Below, piece by piece: positions 1 through 10,860 of a stretch of DNA of 64,000 nt. The translations under genes and the position numbers were made by a program. This DNA comes from Trogon surrucura (lineage: Eukaryota; Chordata; Aves; Trogoniformes; Trogonidae), in NCBI GenBank assembly GCA_020746105.1, contig CM036658.1, positions 32,079,099-32,143,098 on the forward strand, read 5' to 3'. Numbering within the stretch: the stretch's first letter is position 1; each line of letters begins with the position of its first letter. The notes below the pieces were generated by a model. It worked only from the letters and a program-made list of their open reading frames with translations, was not told the origin of the DNA and did no database searches.

Positions 1-720
1 TTAGCAAGGCCTAACATGGTTTGATTATTCAGGCTATTCTGACTTTATCATGTGCCCCCTGCTCTCCAAAAGATAGCTGACAGGTTTTTTTAACGATCAA
101 CCATCTGTTCTATTTCTTGCAGCTTTTAGTTTGTTTTAAGCATCTTTAACTGAAAGGAAGAAAGATATTCTTTTTCAGTAGAGTATCAGATAATCTTTTT
201 TAAGCCTAAGAAAACTTTCCTAAGGCAACATTTTTTATAAACTGCAATACTACAAATATAAAAAGACTCTCAAGAATGGAAGAGGCCTGAGGCTTATATA
301 AGACAGGATCTGTTCGCTCCAGAGAAAGGAAAGGTGACCATGGTGTTTTATGTGTGCTGAAGCAAGAAAATTGCCCACAGAAGGGGCGGAAAAGGTGGTA
401 AATGGAAGATTTGGATATTAGCTTAGATTTTCCTCCATAGATGACTTGTTGGGATGGAAAATATTTATCACAGTCGTTATCAATATTTTCAGATGTATCT
501 GAAGAAAGGATTGGGTTTTCTCTGGCTTTTTTCTTTGTTTCATCTTGTTTTTCTAGAATGTCTAGATGTTTTTCTGGCACTGAATGAGATCTTCAAATGC
601 CTCTTGAACGCAGACAGACTGGGACAAATGACAGGCAGAGCAGGAAGAGCTGAGGCTTCTCGAGCAAGAGGAAGAAGAGAGGCACTAGAAGAAAGAAGTA
701 TTTTATAAGCCAATGAGCTA
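1..720. other. non-coding sequence, no recognised feature
   Basis: AT-rich with many stops in all frames. The overlapping short open frames on both strands at 206-708 have no domain, low-complexity segment or splice context that I recognise. I see no repeat family in this stretch. Confidence 0.5.
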
Positions 721-793
721 GGGGGGGGAATGGATGGATGGATGGATGGATGGATGGATGGATGGATGGATGGATGGATGGATGGATGGATGG
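721..793. repeat. G8 run plus (TGGA)n microsatellite
   Basis: Eight G residues at 721-728 are followed by nearly 16 uninterrupted TGGA units at 731-793. The reverse strand reads as a Ser-Ile-His-Pro repeat, so the short open frame across it (593-826) is a repeat artefact. The array is uninterrupted and therefore likely to vary in length. Confidence 0.97.
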
Positions 794-1674
794 GAAAAAG
801 GTAATCACAGTGAGTGTCTGGAACAAAATTACCTGCTATTCTTAATATAGAGTTCTGCTTACATAGGAACTTTCATGAAACTGATTTAATTCAGGAAGAA
901 AGTGGAAGGTAGTTAATTCACCTTATTTTTGTGCGTGTTTCATCAGTTTAGTTGCTGTCTTTCTTCTACTTTTCCAAGCTTTTTTAGACTGTGCTGCCTG
1001 GAAAATCCACATCATGCTGTCCTTTGGAGAGAACTGGGTGGAGACAGGATGCAGCAGAACTCAGGCTGCTGGGTGCCTCAGTGACCTGAGCACCACATCA
1101 GGCAGCAGGCTGGGTGCTACACCCTGAGTCATAGCTCCACTGACACAAGTGGCATCACCTTTCTCGGCTGACTACAAACCTGTAAAATGATAAGCAGAAT
1201 TAGAGCAGAAGTATGGCAGTATAACGCAACACATCTATAGAATCTGTAGCATAAAAGACACTTGTATATTATGCATCTGTAATATAAATAAGTTAGGATC
1301 CTGATCAATTACTGAATTAGTGGTAAAATTCTATTCACTGTTGAAGTGATATTCACCAAAGACTTAGCTGTGTAGTACTGCAGTTTATAGTTTCTTGCAC
1401 ACTGAGCAGATAAGCAGTGAATGGATGTTACGTGGGAGAACCACGACCAGTGTGTGCTCCCTGGGCAGACAAACAGGTCAGGCAAACAGTGCGGCACAAC
1501 ATCCTGGGTGCAGCAATTTGCACAGCAGGTCACAGGGGAGGGTGCTGAAAGTCTGCCAGCTCTTCCCGTAAGCAGTAGTAATCACTAAGTAGAAGACCAT
1601 GGCATTCCTGAGCTCTGCACACACCAGTTATAATGCATATTCCCAGACAGAGCTCTCATAGGAACATGCAGCCA
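794..1674. other. non-coding sequence upstream of the CR1
   Basis: No domain-bearing frame. The interval 1000-1170 and the stretch 1430-1660 are more GC-rich than their surroundings. The latter may include 5' untranslated sequence of the CR1 that becomes recognisable near 1675, but I cannot place that element's true 5' end. Confidence 0.4.
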
Positions 1675-1687
1675 CGTAGGCATTGGG

Positions 1688-1957
1688 GTGCAGGGCGTGT
1701 CCTGCTCTTACTGCTGTCAGAGGGCAAGGGTGAGCACACCTGCGCCCGGTGTGCCCAGTGGAGGAGCTTCTCCACCTAGTGACGGAACTCTGTGGGGAGG
1801 TAGGCAGATTAAGAATGAAAGAAAGACATCACTGGAGTCACACTTGTCCTCTCTGAAACAAACTCTTCAGGCAGCCAGAGCTCCAGACACAGAGGGCTCC
1901 CTGTTCTCTATCTTCATGGGTCAACATGGTGATTTAGGAGACAAGGGACAATGGTGA
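1688..1957 (+). pseudogene. CR1 ORF1 N-terminal region, degraded
   Basis: Remnant of the N-terminal part of the CR1 ORF1 protein, which binds nucleic acid in the family. A cysteine cluster (CSYCC near 1700-1715) is followed, after a small indel near 1752, by a leucine-rich heptad stretch of the type EELLHLVTELCGEVGRLR, then SLKQTLQAA and GSLFSIF blocks. These match the layout of CR1 ORF1 from memory of the family. The longest single frame (89 aa) runs through the indel, so its first third and last two thirds are not the ancestral frame throughout. Confidence 0.65.
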
Positions 1958-2093
1958 CAAATCCCTGCCTGTCACAGCAGGTACAGTAGTGCCTCCCCGA
2001 TAACCGGCCCTGCCCTCCCAGGTACTCTTGCAAAACAGTTATGATGTTCTTCAAGGGTAACCAAATAATGACAAAAATGACAGCTCGCCAAGC

Positions 2094-2644
2094 TTGGAGG
2101 TGTCACTGAGGTTAAGACAGACTACACCTTGCTTCAAAACCTCTTCAGTAGAGAAAAAAAGAAAGGTCTTTATCATAGGGGACTCAATTCTGAAGAGAGC
2201 GGAAGGTCCTATATGCATATTAGACCCACTCTCTAGAGAAGTCTGCTGCCTCTCTGGCACCAGGGTTAAGGATGTACTGCCCTGGTTCGGCCCTCAGACT
2301 ACTACCCATTAATGATTTTTCACATAGGCAGCGATGAAACTGCAACAAGAAGTCTGAGGGCAGTGAAGAAAGACTTCAGGGCCTTGGGATGACTGGTCAA
2401 GGAATTGAGAACACAAATTGTGCTCTCCTCTGCCCCTCCAGTTGCAAGAAATGACAAGGAGGTAAATCAGAAGAGCCAGCAGATCAATGCCTGGCTCCAG
2501 GCCTGGTGCTACCGGTGGGACTTCAGATTCTTTGATCATGGCTTGATTTACAAGACACCAGGCCTGATGGTAGTGGATGGGAAAAGCTTTTCTCACAGGA
2601 GGATCCTCACAGGGATTGCTGAGAGATCTTTAAGCCAGATTTGA
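2094..2644 (+). pseudogene. CR1 ORF1 esterase (SGNH-like) domain, inactivated
   Basis: Remnant of the esterase domain found in ORF1 of CR1-type LINEs. Block I is preserved as FIIGDSILKRAEG, including the GDS serine motif, followed by LSREVCCLSGTRVKDV. The frame then shifts around 2290-2310 and resumes with a degraded GSDETATRSLRAVKKDFRALG block, where the family has GSND. A stop at about 2390 is followed by INAWLQAWCYRWDFRFFDHG and PGLMVVDGKSFS, where the expected D-G-x-H catalytic pair has lost its histidine. One frameshift, one in-frame stop and two lost catalytic residues rule out activity. It sits between the ORF1 coiled-coil remnant and the ORF2 start in native order. Confidence 0.8.
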
Positions 2645-2935
2645 ATGGGGATGGATTCTAAGAGAGGTGCCTGGATGTAATAACTCAGCACTTGTGGGAC
2701 AGCATGCTGGTATCTTTGAGGTCCAGAAGGCCTACCACCCCTAGGGGCAAGAACTATTAACTCCCTCCCCAAAATGCTTGTACACAGATGCACTCAGTGT
2801 GAGGAACAAATAGGAAAAACTTGAAATCTGTGTGTGGTCACAGGCCCATGATCTTATTTGCAATTACTGAGACATGGTGGATAGTTCACATGACTGGAAT
2901 GTTGTCATGGATGGCTCTGTTCTTTTTAGGAAGAT

Positions 2936-3366
2936 TGAGTTGGGTTTGTCTGGCCAGATTTCAGTAGCAGGGGGGCCGTAGGGGCTGCTTTTACAAGAAG
3001 CTGCTAGAAGCTTCCCCTAGGTCTGATAGAGCCAATGCCAGCCAGCTCCAAAGATGGAACTGCTGCTGGCCAAGGCTGAACCTATCACTAATGATAAGTT
3101 AGGAATGTCTTTGTGAAAACATATTTAAGAAACGAGGAAAAAGAGAACTGGGCCACACAACAGCTGGCAGAGAGATAGAGGAGTGAGAATATGTGAAGAT
3201 ACCAAGGTCAGTGAAGAGGGGGTGGAGGATGTACTCCAGGCACCAGAGCAGAGATTTCCCTGAGTCATGATGAAGACTGTGGTGAAGCAGGCTGTCCCCC
3301 TTCAGCCCATGGAGGTGACAAGGGTGTAGATTTCTGCCTGTGGCCCATGCGGGACACCGCATTGGA
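2936..3366 (+). mobile_element. ERV LTR fragment (long LTR family), 5' part only
   Basis: Begins with a TG-initiated terminus aligned to the 5' end of the LTR at 40741 (shared core TTGGGTT..GCCTGGCC / GCCAGATTT). It continues through the GCCAATGCCAGCC block, a TATTTAAG promoter-like box near 3122, and the ACCAAGGTCAGTGAAGA block. It stops at about 3366 inside the family's degenerate internal repeats, so roughly two thirds of the LTR is missing. Left flank is CR1 ORF2; right flank is CR1 reverse transcriptase. About 1.5 kb of expected CR1 ORF2 is absent across this junction, so insertion was accompanied or followed by a deletion, or the flanking CR1 pieces are two separate elements. Confidence 0.85.
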
Positions 3367-3805
3367 GATAAAAAGTGTGGATTAGATGATTGGACAGTGA
3401 GATGGATGAGGAACTGGCTGAAAAACAGAGCTTGGAGAGTTGTGATCAGTGGAGCAGAGTCTAGTTGGAGGCTTGTGGCTTGTGGTGACCCCAGGAGTCA
3501 ATACTGGCTCCAGCCCTATTCAATATATTCATCAGTGATGTGGATGAAGGGATAGCACACTCCCAGCAAGTCCGTCAATGGTACAAAACTGAGGGAAGTA
3601 GCTGACACACCAGAAGGTTGTGCAGCTATCCAGCATGATCTTCTAATCCTTCTAATGAAGCCTAGTGGAATTCAACAAGGACAAGTCTTACATCTGGGGA
3701 AGAACAACCCCATGTATCAGTACTGGTTGGGGCCTGATTTGTGGGAGAGCAGCTCTGGGGAAAAGGACCTGGGAGGCTGATCATGAGCCAGTGTGCCCTT
3801 GTGGC
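3367..3805 (+). mobile_element. CR1 ORF2 reverse transcriptase fragment
   Basis: Matches the middle of CR1 reverse transcriptase. It contains the block WTVRWMRNWLKNRAWRVVIS, a degraded QGSVLGP-type motif, then GTKLRG-type and KFNKDK..LHLGKNNP-type blocks at the DNA level with several indels. It breaks off at 3805 in the middle of a conserved CR1 segment (..CCCTTGTGGC) that resumes at about 4462 (CCAAGAAGGCCAATGG). The two halves therefore flank an insertion. Confidence 0.85.
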
Positions 3806-4456
3806 TGTAAGGGACTGCTAAACAGATGTGTCAAACACTTTGGGCCTTTTCTGAACCTAAATGGGCAACAGCCGCCTGCCTGGCACCTGTCCGTGTTGGT
3901 GTGGGAGTTACTCAGCACTTTCCTGAGCCCACTGCCCAGGCCATCAAGCAGTGGAGGTGTAGGGGCAGGCAGGGCTTGGAGCTGTGGCTGCACGAATGAA
4001 GAAATCAAGCCAGGAGAGGGAGGGGCAATGCCCCTCAGAAGCCCACACCATGCCGCAGACCCATTCACAGTAATTTTCCACAAGGGAACAGTGTAAAAGG
4101 TAATAACCCCGGGGAGTTAGGGCCCTCTTGCCCACCACAAGGGTTGCTCTGTGTGCCATGGTCATCACTGAATTCCAGGGTGGTGATCTTTCTTTTCCTG
4201 TTCCTTTCCTTTCCCCTTCTTTCTAATTCCAACAAAAAGATTATCTATGGCAAGACTGGTTCTTTTGTTTCTGATAATGGTTCTTTATTGTGAGGTGCGT
4301 TTATAGCGTTAAGTGGGCAACTGAAACACATCGATGTCAAATCTTTGTTGACTGGTGAATAAAAATGGTGTTAGGATCTCTGTTGCTGATTCACCTTAAT
4401 CCTGGCCCAGGAATGAGTCAACCTGAGTCACTGTCCTGAAAGCTTGGAACATGACA
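3806..4456 (+). mobile_element. LTR-like insertion inside the CR1
   Basis: A 651-bp block unrelated to CR1 splits a conserved CR1 segment. Its ends read TGTAAGGG and ATGACA, that is TGT..ACA inverted termini as in retroviral LTRs. An AATAAA lies at about 4360, roughly 95 bp before the 3' end, which fits an R/U5 layout. Flanks are GTGGC (left) and ACACC (right), which do not match, so a target duplication is not demonstrated. It differs from the other two LTR families in the window. The open frames of 143, 100 and 74 aa here overlap on both strands and look accidental. It could be a non-LTR insertion. Confidence 0.5.
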
Positions 4457-5077
4457 ACACCCAAGAAGGCCAATGGCATGCTGGCATGCATTAAGATGAG
4501 TGGGGTCAGCGGGTCAAGGGAGGTTATCCTCCTCCTCTACTCTGTTCTGGTGAGGCCTCACCTGGAGTACTGTCCAGCTCTGGGCTCTCCAGTTCAAGAA
4601 GAACAAAGAACTGTTGGAGAGAGTCCAGTGCAGGACCACTAAGATGATGAGGGGACTAGAGCATCTACCATATGATGAAAGGCTGAGAGAGCTGGGTAAG
4701 TTTAGCTTGGAGAAGAGGAGGCTGAGGGGAGATCTCATCAATGATTATAAATATCTAAAGGATGGGTGTCAGAAAGATTGGACCAGACTCTTCTTGATGG
4801 TGTGCAGTGACAGGACAAGGGACAATAGCCACAAATTGGAAAACAGGAAGTTCAACCTAAACACAAGGAAATGCTTCTTTACTGTGAGGGTAACATAACA
4901 CTGGAACAGGCTGCCCAGAGAAGTTGTGAAGTCTCCATTTCTGGAGACTTTCAAAACCTGCCTGGATGTGTTTCTGTGTGATCTACCCTAGATGATCCTG
5001 CTCTGGAAGGGGGATTGGACTAGATGATCTTCAGAAGTCTCTTCCAAACCCTATCATTCTGTGATTCTGTGATTGTA
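4457..5077 (+). mobile_element. CR1 LINE 3' end, continuation of the split element
   Basis: Resumes CR1 ORF2 at [11 protein letters not shown], then [19 protein letters not shown], frameshift, [22 protein letters not shown] and [19 protein letters not shown]. It continues through [18 protein letters not shown]-like and REVV..SPFLETFK-like blocks to the 3' untranslated end. It ends at about 5050-5077 with ATTCTGTG octamer tails. Joined across the insertion, this is the 3' end of the element that starts near 1675. Confidence 0.95.
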
Positions 5078-8013
5078 TCTTATTTGATTTGCTTCTGTCA
5101 CAGTTACAGGGTTTGGGAAAAGCACTGGATGCAAGAAACTGGATTTTGCATTTTAGCCTTTCTTCAACTGAAAACAGAGAAGCAGATAATATGAAATTTC
5201 AGATATACAGCCAAGCTCAATGTAAGTTGTCTGTCATTCTTAGTGCCGTCTTCTATCGGTCCAAGGGAACGAGATGGTCCATATCTTCCCATCCTGTTCT
5301 TATTCAGATTTCCTTTGTATAGTTTGTGAAAGAATTGGCAAAGAGCTCTTGTAAGCTCTGTTTCATTTTGTGATGGCTAATCTCAAACAAAATGTGATGC
5401 TTGTATGTTAAAAGTTATGAAGGAGGATTAGGATGTTTTTATAGGACAAACATTTGAAAGAAACTTTACATCTGTCAGGGAGCTTGAACCTAAATTAGGT
5501 GAAATACAGGAATTTCTCCTAATATGTGAGGTAGCTGTAAAGTATTGATGAATATGCCAGTTTAAATGTGAAGACAAATTACATCCTTACAGAAACTAGA
5601 CTTTAACCTTCAAATGCTAAAATAAATGTTCTGGAAATCATTTTAATCTGCTCGTAATTTCTTTATGTCTAGACAACAGTATGGTTATGTTTAATAGTTA
5701 CATTGTTGCAAGGGTTAGAAAATGAATAAATATTTAGGTGTGTGTCAATGGTTAATTAAAATTACGTAAATAGACAATGTGTTACATAAGCAACCTAGTT
5801 TAATGCCTTGTTTTAACTCTTGAAACAGTCCACTGAGTATACACTTTTAAGGATGACTACAGGGATCATTAATGTCGGTCTGTAAAACAAGGACAGAAAT
5901 AGTAATGGTCATATAAGTGAATGACAGCTGCAGTATTTATAACAAGCATGGATCCCATGACCTTATAATCTATTTCAGAGAAACATTTAGCAGAAATTAC
6001 TGTCTTCCTGCACTGCACTGGCTTTGTCCTTACAATAAGTACAAGCAAGAAGTGATTTGTCAGGATTGTGTATTACTGACCGGATTTTATAGGGCAAGAA
6101 CAGAGTTTATGCCCTTAATTTGGGAGATTAGACTACCTATGTGTCAGTAAGAGTAACTTTCTGGACACAGCAGTTTCTGTAATCTATTTTAGTCTCGTGC
6201 CAGGAAATGTCCTGTTTGGGACCATCTATTTCCACTGGCTACCAAGAGGCACATCTGAACTTCTCCGTCTCCTGGGAAGCTGATGCCTGCCAACTGCTGT
6301 CTTCAAGCTAAGATATAATATAAGTAAAAGGTCTACAGACAGTAGAGCTACCTGACATGGTCCTAAGTGTCCTGTTTAAGCAACACTTTAAGTGATATTT
6401 TTTTGTATTAGGAAACTTGTGGGTTTGTCTCATCTTACTGACAGCTCAAAGACAGACTGCACTGCCTTTTGTCCTCAGTTCCTGAAAGACTCCCTGCCAT
6501 GGTCTCCATCAGGTGTCTTTGCCTCCTGAGAGCCAAATCAATTCTAGATATAAGATTTCTGTATATATTTTGGTTTTCTATTGAGAGAGGAGAGGGACAA
6601 CACAGCTTAATCCATAAAAGCAGAAGAAAACTCCTTCACTCTGGGCAGCAAGACCCTTCTATCCTTTTAAAAAGAGATATCTCTTCCACCCAAGAAACTA
6701 TTCCCTACATGCACCTCTCACATCCTGAGCTAGAAGCCTCTTAAACTTGCTGGAATCTTAAAGTACATGAGGACAGGGGTATGTGCTGATCGTGGGACTT
6801 CCTTTGCTGAATAAGAATCTGGCCAAAATGGCATTTGAGCCTGCAGAATTGTGTGGCTAGAAGGAATTGTGCTAGAGTATACTTTTAGGTGGACAACCAT
6901 CGATAATGTAGTCTGATAAATTGTAAAGAAATCAGGAAAAATAATTGGGAGAAAGAGATGATAGCGTCCTGCTAGGAGTGTTAAACTGATGCAGAGAGCT
7001 ATCCCTTTGGTACACACATAAAAAACACGGGCTGAGTGCTCAGCATCCAAACAGATTACCCACAGAATCATTATTTGGAGCTGCACCAGCTTTTGCCTAG
7101 TTAGCATTCATGAACATGGCTGCCTTAGCTCTGTTTGCAGGCCTGCATATAAGCCCACATGGATGCCAAGAGAGCGAAACATAAGAAGGGATAAAATGAG
7201 AGAGGTGAGAAAAGAAAAAAAACCTCAGCAACATTATATGGTCACTCAGTACAATCAAAGCAGTTCTGCCCAGCTTTTCCAGGACAAAGCCACAGAGACA
7301 TAATGAACAGACATTACAACAGCTGTGTGAATCAGTCACACAAGGTTTCAATAAAACGATCTTGTGCACTGTAAAGAAAATGTGGGAACAGCTGCACTGT
7401 TACTGAGAGATACATAGAAGATTCATGTGGTATCAATATCTCTGAGCACATATAAGCAGAGGACAAGCTCAGCAAAAGCAGTTAGCATTTCTATTGAAAA
7501 AACAATACTGTCTGGAAGAAAATTTACATATATTGTTATCTCCCACTTCTAAAGCAGGAAATGGAACTCCCTTCCTTCATCCATGGCCTCCTCCAAACAA
7601 CTGTGTAATTATCTTAAGACAGCAGTGACTTCCTCTAAGAAGTCTCCTCTTCTTACAGGTGCTTATCACATATAACTTCTGAACTCTGGGTGCTGGAAAT
7701 TCAAAGATTTTTGTACACTTTTATTCACAACAAACTCTTACTGATACACCACACAGTTTCTCTGGAGCAAGGAGTAGATATTAACTGTCCAAAGAAATTA
7801 GGCTGCAGTCTGTAAACAATGAAAAGTTCAGCAGTCTTTAAAAGGACTGGAAAAAAAAAGTTTGACATCAACACAGATTCCTGTTAGAAGAAACTGAACT
7901 ACCAGGCATGTTTTGGGGGAAGTTTAGAGAGCAGACTGCTAACTGAAGCTTGAATCTCTTACAGGCTTTATTGTACTTTTAAGGAAGATAATTTCTAAAT
8001 CTTGCCTAAATTT
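5078..8013. other. non-coding sequence, no recognised feature
   Basis: Nearly 3 kb without a repeat family or domain I recognise. Open frames up to 125 aa (6730-7107, minus; 7097-7369, minus) have no motif, biased composition or splice context and read as chance. Base composition is AT-rich except 6180-6300. Confidence 0.5.
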
Positions 8014-8061
8014 CACAGAATCATAGAATGGTTTGGGTTGAAAGGGACATTAAAGATAATC
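8014..8061 (-). mobile_element. CR1 3' terminal stub
   Basis: A 48-bp piece of a CR1 3' end on the minus strand: tail octamers (CACAGAATCATAGAATG) followed by GTTTGGGTTGAAAGGGACAT, the standard sequence just upstream of CR1 tails. It ends abruptly where the tail of the next CR1 begins, so it is either extremely 5'-truncated or was interrupted. Confidence 0.85.
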
Positions 8062-8412
8062 ATAGAATCATTGAATCATAAAATCATAGGATCATAGGAT
8101 CACAGAAGATGTTGGGCTCAAAGGGACCTTTAAAGGTCATCTAGTCAAACTCCCCTGCAGTGAGCAGGAACATCCTTAACTAGATCAGGTTGCTCAGATC
8201 CCCATCAAGCCTGACCTTGAATGTCTTGAGGCCTCCACCACCTCTCTGGGCAACCTGTGCCAGTGTTTCACCACCCTCACTGTAAAAAGTTTCTTCCCTA
8301 TACCCAGTCTAAATCTAGCCTCTTTAGGTTTAAAGCCATTACCCCTTAACTTGTCACAACAGGCCTTTCTAAAAAGATTGCCTCCATCTTTCTTATAGGT
8401 TCTCTTTAAATA

Positions 8413-9418
8413 CTAGAAGGCTACTATAAGGTTTACCCAGAACCTTCTTTTCCCCAAGCTGAACAACCCCAGCTCACTCACCCTGTTCTTCTTCACAGCC
8501 CTCCTCTGGATACCCTCCAACAGGTCTATGCCATTCTTCTGTTGGAGGACACAGAGCTGAACATGGTACTCCAGGTGAGGTCTCAGGAGAGCAGAGTAGA
8601 GGGGGACAATCACTTCCCTTGATCTGCTGGCCTTTAATCTCTTGATGCAGTCCAGGATGTGACTGGCTCCTGGCCTGTGAGTGTACCTTGCTAGTTCATG
8701 TTCAGTTTTATATCCACCAATGACCCAAAGGCCTTCTCCACGGGGCTGCTCTCAATTCACTCATCATCCAACCTGTATTCGTGTTTGGGATTGCCCTTAC
8801 TCAGGTGCAGGACCTTGCACTTGACCTGGTTGAACTTTATGAGGTTGTCATGGGCCAGCCTCTCAAGCCTGTTCAAGTCCCTCTGGATGGCATCGCTTCC
8901 TTTCAGGGTGTTGACTGCAGCACACGGCTCGGTGTCATCAGAAATCTTGCTGAGGGTGCACTCAATCCTCCTGTCCGTGTTGCCAATAAAGATGTTAAAG
9001 AGCACCAGTCCCAATATGGACCCCTGAAAAGTACCAGTCATCATTGGTCTCCTCCTGGACATTAAGCCATTGACCACTACTCTTTGAAAGTGACCATCTA
9101 GCCAAATCCTTACTTGTCAATTGGTGCATCCATAAAATCTACATCTCTTCAATTAGAGACAAAGGTGTCATATGGGACACTGTCAAACGTATTGCACAAG
9201 TCCGAGTAGATTATGTCAGTTGTTCTTCCCTTATCCACTGACGCTGTAAACTCATCATAGAAGACGACCTCATTTGTCAGACACGATTTGCCCTTAGTGA
9301 AGCCATGTTGGCTGTCACCAGTTACCCCCTTATTTCCCATGTGCTCTAGCACAGATTCCAGGAGGATCCACTCCATGATCTTGCCAGGTAGAGAGATGAG
9401 ACTGACTGGCCTGTACAT
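8413..9418 (-). pseudogene. CR1 ORF2 reverse transcriptase, degraded
   Basis: Minus-strand pieces in order. 9149-9418 carries YRPVSLISLPGKIMEWILLE and QHGFTKGKSCLTNEVVFYDE, then a motif A remnant IYSDLCNTFDSV, where the family has YLDFxKAFD; the first aspartate position is kept but the context is eroded. 8757-9077 carries the GTFQGSILGLVLFNIFIG motif, the catalytic box as ISDDTE (family FADDTK), and IKFNQVKCKVLHLSKGNPKHEYRL. 8413-8613 carries VPLYSALLRPHLEYHVQL and RRFWVNLIVAF. The pieces lie in different frames separated by stops, so no enzyme can be made. Confidence 0.9.
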
Positions 9419-10142
9419 CCTTTGGTCTTGCTTTGATCCTTTTTTAAAAATAGGATTTATGTTCCCCTTTTTTTTCAGTTAGTGGGAACTTCATCAGACT
9501 TCTACAACTTCTCAAATACAATGGATAGTGGTTTAGCAACCTCATCCCTTAATTCCTCAGGAACCATAGATATATCTAATCAGGTCCCATGGACTTGTGT
9601 ACCTTCAAGTTTCTTGGATGATCTTTTGTCTGATTTTCTCCTACAGTGGGCAGCCCTTTATTCTCCCAGAACCTGCCTTTGCCTTCTGTGATTTGGGCAG
9701 TGTGGCTGGATCATTTTCCGGTGAAGTCATTGAGTACTTCGCCTTTTCCATATCCGGGGTAACCAGGCCTCCTCTGTAGAGAATCCCTCTGTAGAAGGTC
9801 CACATTACCCCTAGTCTTCCTTTATCACCAGTGTACCTGTAGAAGCTTTTCTTGTTGATCTTGATATCCCTGTCCAGATTTAATTCTCTCAGGGTTCTGG
9901 CTTTTCTAACCTGATCCCTGGGTGCTCAGATAATTTCTCTACATTCTTCCCGGCCACCTGTCTTTGCTTCCATCCTCTATAGGCTTCCTTTTTGTTCCTG
10001 AGTTTATCTAGGAATCCCTTGTTCATCCACAGAGACCTCCTCGAATTTCTTCTTGACTTCCGCTTTGTTGTGATGCATCACTCCCGAGCTTGGAGGAGCT
10101 GGTTCTTGAATACTGACCAGCTTTCTTAGGCCTCTCTTCCCT

Positions 10143-10860
10143 TCAGGACTTTATCTCATGATACTTTACCAAGCAGATCCTAGAAGAGGCCAAAGTCTGG
10201 TCTCCTGAAGTCCAGGGTGGTAAGCTTGCTGTGCACCCTTTCACTGACCTAAGGATCTCGAATTCCACCATTTCATAATCAATGCAGTCACAGCTGCCCT
10301 TGATCTTCATCTCCTGCACCAGACACTCCTTGTTGGTGAGAACAAAGTCAGGCATGGCATCTCTCCTTTTTGACTCCTTTATCACTTGGAAGAAGGAGTT
10401 ATTATCAGTACATCCCAGAAACCTCCTGGATTGCTCATGCCCTGCTGTGTTGTCCCAGATGTTGGGGTGGCTGGACTTCCCCATGTGGACCAGGGTTTAT
10501 GAACCTAAGGCGGCTCCTATCCGTCTATAGAGGACCTCCTCCATGCAGTCCTCCTGGCATGTGGCCTGTAGCAGACTCACACTATAGCGTTAACGTGTCT
10601 GCTGTCTTTAATCCTGACCCATAAGCCCTTGGTCACCTCTACATGTATCTCTTGGTAGAGTCCCACGCACTCCAGTTGCTCATTGACCTAGAAGGTAAAA
10701 GCCACTCCTCATGTCCCCTGCCTGTCATTCCTAAAGACCCTGTATCCTTCCATTTTGACAATCCAGTCATAGAAGTCGCCCCAACACATCTCTGTGATGT
10801 CAATAGGATCACAGCCCTGCAAATGTCTGCACACCTCTAACTTCTCTTGCTTAGTCCCCA
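10143..10860 (-). pseudogene. CR1 ORF2 endonuclease, degraded
   Basis: Minus-strand remnant of the apurinic-type endonuclease that nicks target DNA for CR1. The C-terminal part (10143-10484) reads HPNIWDNTAGHEQSRRFLGC, then VLTNKECLVQEMKIKGSC and YEMVEFEILR. The family's terminal S-D-H-E triad region is present as I-D-Y-E, so the catalytic histidine is replaced. The N-terminal blocks (about 10560-10850) survive as GLWVRIK and VCYRP-like pieces separated by stops. Confidence 0.85.

Larger units (their letters stand above)
1675..2935 (+). mobile_element. CR1 LINE, 5' portion (ORF1 and start of ORF2)
   Basis: This is the 5' part of a long CR1 non-LTR retrotransposon. It carries a cysteine-rich and leucine-heptad ORF1 start (about 1690-1960), an esterase-like ORF1 body (2094-2644), an inter-ORF segment, and the first codons of ORF2 (about 2775-2935). 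The ORF2 start matches the CR1 endonuclease N-terminus: a TDALSVRNK-like block, then a degraded 'ITETWW'-type block and 'HDWNVVMDG'. The order is that of a full-length CR1, which is unusual because most genomic CR1 copies are short 3' fragments. It is cut at 2936 by an LTR fragment. Frameshifts and stops show it is dead. Confidence 0.85.

Noticed and set aside
593-826. 77-aa frame with a Ser-Ile-His-Pro repeat
   Set aside because: Direct translation of the TGGA microsatellite.
3665-4096. 143-aa open frame as a gene
   Set aside because: It starts in CR1 sequence and runs into the LTR-like insertion, with overlapping frames on the opposite strand. A chimeric accident.
6730-7107. 125-aa minus frame as a gene
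   Set aside because: No motif, no family resemblance, no splice context, AT-rich codons. Length is within chance for this much sequence.
8062-8104. CRISPR-like or satellite short repeats
   Set aside because: The repeated ATCATAGGAT units are decayed CR1 tail octamers; there are no spacers, and the context is a vertebrate nuclear genome.
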